Assembly (NCBI GenBank): GCA_002749535.1
Contig: MZZL01000137.1
Span: 394,345 to 458,344 of the forward strand
Origin: Apophysomyces variabilis
Lineage: Eukaryota; Mucoromycota; Mucoromycetes; Mucorales; Mucoraceae
DNA length: 64,000 nt
Direction of reading: 5' to 3'
Both the position numbers and the translations under genes were made by a program. The notes beneath the pieces were generated by a model that had not been told where the DNA came from, made no database searches, and was given only the letters and a program-made list of their open reading frames with translations. How positions within the stretch are numbered: position 1 is the stretch's first letter; each line of letters opens with the position of its first letter. Of the stretch, positions 11,551 through 21,465 are shown piece after piece.

Positions 11551-14246
11551 TTAATCCTGCTGTTGACAGAATCCGTTTGGTCCGTATATAGTTGGTTGTT
11601 GATGCCGTTGCTGTTGTTGTTGTTGTTGTTGTTGTTGTTGCAATTCCATGGCAGGACCATGAATGTTTTGATCAAACACACTTAATTCCATACTCGCTGA
11701 TATATTGTGTGAAAATGCTGTCAAGGATCCTCCAACAGATATGTCTACATGTGCATGGGGTCTATGTGAATCAAGACTATGTAGCATGCTTGCATGACTC
11801 GAGAGTATAATGTCTGAAAACTCGCCCTGTCCATTTAAGGACGTGGATGTTGCCAAGGGCGGGGCGTTAGTAGAAGCAGGAGATTCGGCAACCTTTGCAC
11901 TAAAGTAATGTTGCTCCTTGAATGCTTGGGCGCCAGGACTAACACCGCTTGTTACGGTGTCAGCAGGGGAAGAGGAAGCGTAAGAAATATTTGAAACGTC
12001 TCGATGCATCATCGAAGGAGCCCAAGCGTTGGGAACACCGGTTTTGCACACAGGCACTGAGTGTCCGGGGTACACAATATAGGGATTCCCACACTGTCTT
12101 TGTTCTCCATGTAAATTTGAGCGACCGTCTATCAAATCATGCTGGTGCTTATCTATTTCCACAAACGCACTGTGCATATTCGCAGCTGTCAATGGAGTCA
12201 TTAAGTCTTGTGACTTCGTAGAAGTGTCTTCTCTCATATAACCTGACGTGTCTGTATGTCCCATGTTATAAGCACAATCACTCCGTAACTGCGGATCGTT
12301 GGCAAAATCGTGTGTTTGAAGATTCGGAGCATGCTGAAGGATCTTATCGCCGTTCGGAATGATCGCATATTTCCGAATCTCCCGAAGCGCCGTTATAGAT
12401 TGGTCGTAGAAGCGCAATGACTGCTGCGAAACGCTAGTATTTTGTTCATAAACATGTTTAGCATGGACCTTGATGGCGGTAATGATAGAGTGTACTGCAT
12501 AATCAAATTTGATAATAGTAGATGGCCTAATACACATATGGTAGACAAGCTGTGTGATATGCGTTGCTCGTACACGTCGCTGGAACAAGTTTTCAGCATC
12601 GCCTGGTAAATGCAAGAGAACATCAAGGACAAGGACGTTATAGATAAGATGCAAATGACATAGCATTGGCCGAGGTTGCGGTAGGCAGGTCACCTCATTC
12701 ATGTCAGACACAGACTCGAGACTCCATTGTAATGATGTTGGTAATCCACGTAACCAAGCTAACAATTTATCGTGGAATACGCGCACTCGTGTAAAGAAGG
12801 CCTCTTTGTCGGCTATGCCATGCAACGCAGCAAACGCTCGTAAAGACAATCCTTCTTCGCTGGTTAGTGTAAGTTCAAGTTTTGCTCGTAGTCCTTCGAC
12901 AATGCCGCGCTCTTTTAGGTCGTCTTCCGGAAGAACGTTCGGTAATTCTGTGCTGGCTATGGTAGCAGGTATCATCCAAGGCCGTTCCCAACCGGAGCTT
13001 TGAAATTTATCGAGACAATAGCAGCTCCAGAACACACGTCGACGTGTCTCAATCTCGTCTCGGTTTAAATCTTTGCTGATGTTATTTTCTGTATTTAGTC
13101 CTAGTTCAAGGCACATTCGGAAGGCCATTCCACTGTACATCCATGAACGACATTGCTGTGCTCCTCCGCGGTACATGTTTGGACTAGGTTCGTATTGAGA
13201 CATGAGCATCAGTGCAACCACTGTACTGACTCGAGGTACATCCAAAAAGTCCTCTAGTAACCGTTTCGCTCGATGAAAGAAGACATCTGTCTTTGGAACA
13301 TCGGGAAGGTCTGTGAATTTGCAGGTGTGCATATAAATAGAGTTCAATAGGAGTGGCGTAATCAAAGGTCCTTTTTTATCCAATTGGTCATAGAAGTATC
13401 TCTTTGGTATCATTGGCGTGATTTCGTAACGGTCATCGAAGAAAATGCTGATAAGGTTCATCTGGATATCACGGGATGGCATCTCGACGGAACCGGTATA
13501 TTTTGTCGGAAGAGGTGGTTCAGGCATCCACTGGATAAAGTTGCCAAAAGGGTCAACGTCAAGTCCGCTGCTATTGCACTTTGGACTGTTGTCATTGAGA
13601 TTAAGTTTCCGTATATCATCTCCAAAAGACGCAAGGACTTTGCTAACCCGCGATTCGTGTAATAAAGCTCGTCGTTTACTCCGATTCAGTTGATATTCGT
13701 TCGAATCTGCAAATAAGACCGATTCGTCTTCTGCCAAATCCAACGTATCTGTTTGTGAACCTCCCGTCTCTGATATTCCGCTCTGTTCCTGAGGCTCTTG
13801 ATCGGGATCCAATAGACCGTCCTTACTAAACGTACACGGTCGTCCTCTTGCTAGGATGACAAAGCTGTTAGCGTTTCACGTCGATAGGGGTTGAGAGGAG
13901 AGGGCGAAACGCACCTTTACACTGAGCAAGATAGATCATCAGAGGGAGTTGATTTTATGATATAACGATCGCATTTACCTGCATACAAGGCCGATTGCCG
14001 TCACACTACATAATAACCCCAAATAGGTTATGGTTAGTAACAGTGTGAGTTTTACAAAGGTTAAAAACAATCTACTGAGAGGCAATCATCCGAACACAAC
14101 ATGAAAATGATGGTCCTGATCTTTGGTTTCACCTAGACGAGGACATGGAGCAGCATTTGTACCTTGATCTTCTTAGCACGACATGTATAGCATGCTTTGC
14201 CGACTTTGAGTCGTTTATTCCTGGATTCCAGTTGTGATCGCTCCAT
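11551..14246 (-). CDS. Zn(II)2Cys6 fungal transcription factor
   Basis: Four exons on the minus strand: 14163-14246, 13979-14005, 13915-13921, 11551-13850; 805 aa. The long last exon carries the fungal_trans middle homology region (about residues 125-420; HTCKFTDLPDVPKTDVFFHRAKRLL, WMYSGMAFRMCLELGLN, ETRRRVFWSCYCLDKF). By itself it lacks a DNA-binding domain. Splicing three small upstream exons restores a complete zinc cluster: Cys19, 22, 29, 35, 38, 45 (CYTCRAKKIKC, then CDGNRPC, CMQC, CKARGRPC). The third exon is a 7-nt microexon, TGTAAAG. The C-terminal part is Ser/Thr-rich and ends in a pure Gln tract encoded by repeated CAA. Nuclear activator or repressor; targets unknown. The 803-805 aa length is typical. 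The first ATG with the basic stretch RNKRLK is taken as start. Confidence 0.88.
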
Positions 14247-15607
14247 GACAAAAATAGTTCAGGCCGGGAAGGAAAGTAAAAAAAATTAACACAGCAAGAC
14301 TTGATAGAAATAAGGCAATCCTATTTAAGAAAGCAGAAGACATACAAAAACGAGCGAAACGAGGAGTTTTCCATTTGGCTGATGTGCACTAAAAGAGACG
14401 TCAGAGCAAAAGCAACTCATCCAATTTTCCAAGTACGGATCTGGAAACCATGACCCAACAAATTTAAGGTTACTTCTTGCGCTGTCAGGAGCAGTAAGTG
14501 AATTGCATTCTCCCAATCCATAACGTTTCTTTTTGCTTTTTTTTACCGTCTAGGCTCAATGTCCTTTTTACTTTATATGACCATTGTCCGAAATACCCGA
14601 TATATCACTGATACGATCTTGCTGCCTCTTGCAGATGGAGGATTAAGGTTAAAACACGTCTGAATTTAACTACACACACTCTTGGCATATGATTGGCCTA
14701 TTCGTATGCTGTTCACTCCTTTCCCCTTTCACTAACGCTCTCTACCTGTCTATTTCTTTCTTTCTTCCTTTTTTCTTACGTAGCCTCATCAAGCTAAACA
14801 TAACCTGGTCGATATGACTTGGATTGCTATACAGAAGAAGAATGAATTATGGAACCTTACCATAAGAACAAATACAGTCTACTTACATAAAGAGCCTATA
14901 TCAATTAAAGTAATTGTGTTGCCGTGTTTTTTTTCTTTCTGTTGTTAACTTTCGCTGCAGTTGCGATCAGTGTCACGTTGTAGACAGGTAATCGTTATAT
15001 GAGTTTCAGATCGAAATATCAAGATTTCATCACGATACGGGTTGGGTCATAGCCATGTTTGGTAGTTTTCTATACAACAACCCCTTGAATGTGCAAATGG
15101 CATTTCATAAAGAAATAGAAACTATCCAAATTTGAGAAATCGTCCGGTTAGGAAGCAATAGAGAAGATTTTTCTCATCCGAGAACATTGTTGATAAGGAA
15201 GATGCTGCATTTAAGGCATAACGATGTCAATTTAAGGAGAAATCGACGCTATCTCTCTCTTTATATCTTGTCTGCCTCTTACTTTCGCCCTCGTTTACAG
15301 TTCAAGCGGTATGACTGACAAACAAGGAAAGATCATATCATTTTCTGCCTTTTTCATTATGCAATGCATAAGCAAAAACCTAACCGTGACCCGTTTGGGT
15401 GTTGCGGTAATAACGACTTGTGTAGCTCAACAGCATAAGCGGTAGAATCTTTCTCACTTTGCTTGCTTGCCCATTAGGTTGGGACTTGGGAGACCGTCCT
15501 TCTCAAAGAATACACTTTGGATCCCCGCTGGAGTGTGCAGTGGCTTGGAAAGCATTCGAGTTTTAAATGACCTTTTTTTTTTCCTGAATCTCCCTTCCAT
15601 TTCAACT
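14247..15607. other. Intergenic spacer with pyrimidine tract
   Basis: Divergent promoter region between the Zn2Cys6 gene and the GNL3-N gene. A nearly pure pyrimidine tract lies near 14750-14778. No open frame with family motifs is present. Confidence 0.5.
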
Positions 15608-16038
15608 ATGGTCGCTAAAAGTAAGACGATCGCAGGCACGACAATTGAATGGAAAGCTGATATAAATTATAGAACCGAAAAGCAAGCGTGTGAAAGCCGC
15701 TCATCGCTATAAAATTGAGAAAAAAGTGAAAGAGCATCACAAGAAACAGAAGAAGTTAGCTAAAAAGAATCCTCAGAAAAAGAGTAAGCCATCAGACATT
15801 GCGGCTAAGAAACTAACAAAAGCCGTAGGAGCACATAAGGATCCTGGCATTCCTAACTCATGGCCATTCAAAGAGGAGCTCCTTAACGAGATCGAGCGCC
15901 ACAAGCAAGAGGTACCATAGGCATATATGTCGTTTGATATAAATTTACTGACCTTTTCTTCAACAGGTTGAAGAACAGAAACAAAAACAGAAAGAGGCCC
16001 GTCGCATTGAAAAAGCGAAAAAGAAACAGCAACAGTAA
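15608..16038 (+). CDS. Stand-alone GNL3/nucleostemin N-terminal domain protein
   Basis: Three exons: 15608-15620, 15673-15911, 15967-16038; 107 aa. The protein is strongly basic: MVAKKPKSKRVKAAHRYKIE, then EKKVKEHHKKQKKLAKKN, then the hallmark KDPGIPNSWPFKEELL of the GN3L/Grn1 domain found at the start of nucleostemin, GNL3L, Grn1 and Nug1, and finally a charged coiled coil ending KKKQQQ-stop. In those proteins a circularly permuted GTPase follows; here the frame stops after about 107 residues. No GTPase motif (NKxD, GxPNVGKS) is seen in the following 400 bp. The domain normally carries nucleolar localisation and RNA binding in ribosome assembly, so a nucleolar role is likely but inferred. 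Alternative: a longer isoform by splicing beyond the stop, for which no exon is visible. Confidence 0.8.
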
Positions 16039-16448
16039 TCTAGAAACAACCACCCACATACCTCTTGCATTTCCCATTCTTGTTCTTCCCGCCTTCTTAC
16101 GTTTCTGTACACTATCAGCTCGACAAAGTTTCGGTTTTTTATGTCCATAAAAAAGATTCAGTCTATAAATACATACCTACGCCAATGGTCATTCGACATA
16201 TGGTTGTATCATGCGTTTAAATCAGAAGGATGGAGCAAGCATCAAACGATATACAAGCAGCAGCAGATAAGAACGACAGCTCTTGGATATCAGATCAGAA
16301 AAAATATGGCTAGACTAGCAGAGATAAGCAACCTATATGCTGGCCATAAAAATGGAACATAAAAAGCAGGAAGGAACTCGTTTTATCTTTGTGTTAGATT
16401 TCCAAAAAATACATAATTTATGGATCTTGTGCGAAAAAACTGAAAAAT
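16039..16448. other. Convergent 3' spacer
   Basis: Space between the ends of two converging genes. The open frames of 60-73 codons here have no recognisable content. Confidence 0.5.
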
Positions 16449-17407
16449 TTAAGGCGATGTCATTTCTACTCCCTGCCTTGGCTGTGTCTGCTCTGCTGGA
16501 TGCTGTTGAGTCTCTGACATTTGTTCCTGTTCTCGTTCTTGTGGTTCCTGTTCCCGTGCTTGTTGCTGTTGTTCATCTTGCTGCGATTGCTCCTGTCGTT
16601 GTTTATAAAGTCGATATCGGTTCATTCCGAAGCAGCAATCAATATAGGATATGGCGAGTGTGATTAGAAGCAAGCCGATAGCGGCGACGGTTACCCATAT
16701 GGCTGGGCCAATGGATGCTTGCAACCGCAGCTGTCCAGTGTTGTTTCCAGGTATGCGGGATTCGGCTGTTGGGAGTGAATTGCGAGTTGCTATGTACGCA
16801 ACCAGCTCAACTGCGAGCGATCCAAGGGCAAAGACCGTAGACAGCAAGACAAGTAGGACCACCACGCAATGACGTCCCAAACCCTCAGACCGTTTCAGAC
16901 ATGCGGTGATACCAAGGAACAAAACGCAAGAAGTGAGAAAACTGAGTATGACTGACGGGATCAAAACACCAGTTTGAGCTACAGAGATGGCATTGTGATA
17001 TCGTTCAGGGATGGCTCCCAGCACAAGGCTTAGTAATCCATCAATATCTATGTGGATTAAAAAAAACCATGTTTTACCTTAGCTTCCATGGTTCTCTCTC
17101 TTTTTGGTTTGGTATCTTACTGTCATATCTTACCGTTGCGATAACCAATCGTTGGCTGAGTGCATAATTCTGCTGATGTTCCAGAATATCCCTCACAAGC
17201 TATAAGGGGTGCCAAGGTGAGAAAATCAGGAAGACCGAATTGATCGATGATATCAAGAAGGCCATCAAAACTGTTAGGTGAGGTAACTATATTGATTCGA
17301 ATAAAGTAGATTTTGTGCAAGCCTGTGACGTTTCCCAACAAGGAAATGAGTTGGAGCACAAAAGAGGATAATGCAAACAAAAGCACAACAAAGTTGAAAA
17401 ATAACAT
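16449..17407 (-). CDS. Sur7/PalI-like tetraspan membrane protein
   Basis: Two exons on the minus strand: 17134-17407 and 16449-17047; 290 aa. Start at 17407 because an in-frame stop lies two codons upstream. Four hydrophobic segments are visible: residues about 3-25 (FNFVVLLFALSSFVLQLISLLG), then a long outside loop with two Cys (ACEGYSG, ELCTQP), then three more helices (VLIPSVILSFLTSCVLFLGITA; HCVVVLLVLLSTVFALGSLAV; AIWVTVAAIGLLLITLAISY). A cytosolic tail rich in Gln and Glu follows. The layout (helix, loop with paired cysteines, three helices) fits the fungal Sur7/PalI group of plasma-membrane proteins linked to eisosomes and ambient pH sensing. Which branch it belongs to cannot be told here. 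The intron junction restores DIDGLLSLVLGAIP in frame. Confidence 0.68.
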
Positions 17408-18079
17408 TCTTTAGAGTGAGAGACGATTAAGTGAGCTATACATTAAAGAGATGAATTAAAGCTACAGAAGGAATCCTCCCTATTCTTTTCTCTCATCCAA
17501 CAGCATGAACAACTGACTGTTACATCTCGATTGGAGTATAAGTGTGACCGTCTGCATTTCAAGCAGTTCGTACGGGGGAAGCAGACGATGAGTAAAATCA
17601 TCTGTGGTTACGTTAATACTCTCGTTGAAAATGAGATAAAAATGTATGGTAGATTTTCTATCTTTATTTGTAGTCGTCAATATATACTTGTAAAACACAC
17701 CAGAATATAATAAACACGTCCATAAACTGCTCATGTCACGAATTCATGCATTTGTTTTACCTTTTTTTGTGGGAAACCTGCAATGCGGAATATGATCCTT
17801 TTCGTCTGCCGAACACTAGCAGCCTTTGTTTATAGTTCTTTTTCGCTCTAGCCTCGATGGGGCAAAAGCGCAGGCGATTTTAAGATGTATTTACAAATAA
17901 ACTTCAGACAAGGGGGAGGAAAACGGGGCAAATGTTGGCTATCTGGCAAAGAGTTGGAGGAAAGGACAAAGAAAAAGAAAGCTATATAACGAACAGGGTA
18001 TGTTGATACAGGGTTATCTAGTATGTGTGTGTATATGTGGAGATATTACATATATATGCATAGTTTTTGTCCATTTCAT
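17408..18079. other. Intergenic spacer
   Basis: Lies between the start of the Sur7-like gene and the end of the BTB-CAP-Gly gene, both on the minus strand. An 84-codon minus frame at 17480-17734 has no recognisable motif. No gene is called. Confidence 0.5.
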
Positions 18080-19804
18080 TCAAAGTACAGATACTACGTC
18101 TGCTATTCGAACAAAAATAGCATGACTTGGTGATGTCTGGAAGTAACGATGGCCGTCGACAGACCCGTCACATTTGCCCACTAGATAAACAAAAAGACGT
18201 ATGGGTTAATCTATTCGGTAATCACTTTTCCATTTATGTAACCAACCTCCGTGATCTAGTTCAACGCCGACCCAAACACCATCGGCAAAGGCAACGTGAC
18301 CTACGAAACGGACAGTGCCTACCATATGATGGTGAAGTTGGACACGTTTACCAACCGCAACCCTCATCTGGTGCTTTGAAAGGCGTTTGGGTAAAAAGCG
18401 CTGCAAAATCCTGATAGTAGGACGTTGATGCGTTGTCCCATGATTAGACGTTTTCTTTGGATGGCTCCAAAGAGCTTTTAACACACCAATGCTACTTGCA
18501 CAGGTAGCGTTTTCGGATGGTTTCCGTGCCGTCCGGCGCTGATATTTCCCCTCTACATCAGAAGTATTTTCTAGCAATCGAACTGGGATATTTAGATCTA
18601 TAATGAATGTTTTCTTGTCAGACATCGTCACAGTCAATAAAGAAACTCATTTACCTTGTGCAAGAAGACCGATGACGTTTTTGTCAAAAGTCTCAAAATC
18701 GCCGTTCTCTCTCATTTCATCCACATGCTGGGAAATAAAGTCAAGAACGGATGCCTTTGCTTCCTGCAAAATGAGACGCACTTTTTCACAGTGCTGCACC
18801 GCGTGGCGGCACATAAGGTGACGAACAATGCCTTGATAGAAGAGGGCGGCGTTATGGCAATCCATTTGTTCCGTTAGTGTCTGCTGCAGAATGTATTCGA
18901 GAAATTCAAAAGAGTATTTGATGCCGTCAATGCAGGATAACAAGGTTGGGTACTGTGAACAATAGAAATTAAAGTGGATCGCCATTGTTTGTGTTGCGCG
19001 CGATTGAGCCATGGACAATGTATCGATTAGCACTTTGCTCCATGTTCTGTCAGCATCTTTTTGGCTCAGTGTCTTTGTTGCTTGAAAGCACGCGTAAAGA
19101 GATTCGATCGCGTTACTTTTATTGATTCTGAGTAGTACCTGTTGTGAGAGACTTCGTCCCGTTTCTGGAAACTCATTTATGTATTGGGCCAGCTCTCGAC
19201 TTGTCCAGAAAGACTGTAGGGTTTTTGCAGGATTGCTGGTTAATATGGCTATGGCACTTTCCGTCATTTGCGTCATTTTTTCATCATCCCCATTTTGGGA
19301 CCGTGACGAGGTGAACGTGAGTAATCGAGGCACGATATATAGGCAGTTATCACAATGACAATTCCAACGGTGGGCTAAGACAGCCATGCGATCGGCTGCA
19401 CTGTCGCACAGAGTTGTCATCCCGAGATAATCGCCGGCGGAGTAGATGTTTTGGAGCTGTTCCAGCGCCGGCAGCGTAGTAATTTCGTCGATTGACCCAG
19501 GGATATGGGTATCGATTTCATTGGTATACATGTAATGAAGGACACCATCTAAGGCCTCCGCAGTAAATATACCACGAGGAAGGAATACAATGGTTGCACC
19601 AGACTCGCGAAATTCGCTTTGGAACATTGCTCCAAAATATGGGGATGCTCCTGCCAGAACATTTTTGTGGCAAGCCCATCGAGTTTTATCTGTGTTCATT
19701 GATTTAGAAAAGGCAAGACCTCTTGCAGCACTCGGTAAACGTTGTTCTGCACCCAATGCCAGAATGACATTTGGCATGTCGTTGTTATATGAGAATTGCT
19801 TCAT
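18080..19804 (-). CDS. BTB/POZ and CAP-Gly domain fusion protein
   Basis: Three exons on the minus strand: 18655-19804, 18247-18597, 18080-18180; 533 aa. Residues about 43-135 form a BTB/POZ fold: WACHKNVLAGASPYFGAMF, then FRESGATIVFLP, then EALDGVLHYMYTNEI and LQNIYSAGDYLGMTTLCD. A helical BACK-like middle follows (residues about 140-380). After a basic linker, residues 465-533 are a CAP-Gly domain: VGKRVQL, GTVRFVGHVAFADGVWVGVEL, then GKCDGSVDGHRYFQ and FVRIADVVSVL at the very end. CAP-Gly domains bind C-terminal EEY/F tails of tubulin, EB1 or CLIP proteins; BTB proteins dimerise and often serve as cullin-3 adaptors. A microtubule-associated adaptor is a reasonable inference. The usual GKNDG signature reads GKCDG. 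Both junctions keep frame and fall inside domain-consistent sequence, so the fusion is not an obvious artefact. Confidence 0.85.
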
Positions 19805-21465
19805 TGAATGCTTATAGTTCCAAAGAGGGCGAAAAAGAAGCCCAACCAGTTGGTAAAAGAAAAAGGGGGCGGAAGGAAGTTGGGAAGAGAATGAGATAAA
19901 GCAAGGAGTTCAAACAAGATAGAAGAAAACTGATGAAATGATGATCCAAGTATCAAAATGGCAATTCAAAAAACGAGCCACTTTTTTTTCCCTCGGCGCT
20001 CTCTAAGAAAATATTCCTCGTATGATCATATATCTACAGTTGTCCTTCTATTCCCCTTCTACGACCAGATCATGCATTCGTAACACTTAAACTACACCTT
20101 ATTCCACTCATCCGTAAGAAAGTGATCAGATACACATAGAGCTCCCTGCCACTGCCATCATTCATTTTAAGTTTGCCGTCATTCAAAGTCTATTTCTTTA
20201 GAACATTAGTAGGAGAACCAATCGTATCCCGCCCATGACCTAATTGCAGCGATGGAAAGATACATTGGACTGTTGGCGGGGTTAACCTCACTTCGCCATA
20301 TCCACTATGGCAATCATCCCTATCGCTATTCTCTTTATATACCCCGTTTACCGTTGGATTTAGGAACAAACGATCACTGTACTCAATAGACGGAAACGCT
20401 AGATGATAAATTCTATGCAGAACTTTATTTGAGCATGGTGGAAAGTTCCACGTGAATACATATCTATATATGAATATGCAAATGAATAGCATTGACAAAA
20501 ATACAAAATGAAGCTAATGATCCTAGACAGGAAGAAAACGAAAGACCGGACACATCCTTGGATTCGTTTCAACTAGGAAACGCCCATCCTCTCTTTATTA
20601 CATGGATCCTATATATTATGTTCCGCGTTTATCTTTGCCATGGTTATTTTATTTGATGGAATTGCCGCGGCATAATTCCATCTTTGGATGTATCAAGATT
20701 TGTCTGCTCAACACAGTGAATAACTTGCTCTTATATTTGGCATCGGCTTGGATGATTGTCCCTACCCGGTTCCTTAAGAGAAGACGATACCCCGTGTGGA
20801 TCGCCACCTTGCTAAGCACTGTAAACAAAGAGAGTCGATCAGTTTTGAACATGTCTGCGTGCAAGCCTTGTTGACACACCTTGCATCTTCGCATATCCCG
20901 TCCTTAAAATAAAAACTGCATACTGCAGCTGTTCCATCATCTACCCGTTTAGCTTCCTCGACAACGGCTGAGCTCCCTACTTGTGTCAAATACAGCCCCA
21001 TTTATCAAATCGAGTATTCTATCTGCTATTTTTCGTAACATGTACCCCCGCTTTCCGACGTGACCCATTTTTCCCTTTATCACCGTAATGCAAACCCAAC
21101 GTAGATAGTTATTCCGTCTAAGGGCTATAGATCTCTAGAAAAAGGAAAAGGAAAAGGGAAAAACACCGGAACAGCCATATATTGACGGTTTAGCTCCTGA
21201 TATCAATGTTATCTACATAGCTATGATGCTCAATGTAAGAAAGAAGCAACAGAACGCCAGAACGCTTAAGATTGCACAAAACATAAGATAGCCATCCTTA
21301 TTCCTGTCTTACAATAGACAATTTGTTTGTCTTCGTCGATATGGCCCTAAATGGTTCTCTTTTGGTCTGTAAGACGACCTCATTAGTGTTTGTCAGTTTC
21401 CTTGAACTGGTTATAGCCGTATCAGGTTTCAGCAGGAATGGTTCTTTTTGTTTTCTTTTCTTTTA
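19805..21465. other. Intergenic spacer, no gene recognised
   Basis: Holds overlapping frames of 75-102 codons on both strands around 20190-20500 and 20600-21000. One minus frame at 20649-20894 starts with a CxxC pair but continues without family match. I could not support a gene. A purine-rich stretch follows 19830. Confidence 0.45.

Noticed and set aside
11592..11640. Trinucleotide repeat as a free microsatellite
   Set aside because: It is the coding Gln tract of the Zn2Cys6 factor read on the other strand.
16337..16663. 108-codon plus frame with a hydrophobic Val-rich stretch
   Set aside because: It is antisense to the Gln/Glu-rich tail of the Sur7-like protein; the composition is explained by that.
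20649..21001. Cys-pair frame (CKVCQQ) that could start an Arv1-like or other zinc protein
   Set aside because: The following sequence does not fit Arv1 or any family I know; overlapping frames on both strands look equally random; no splice-joined model worked.
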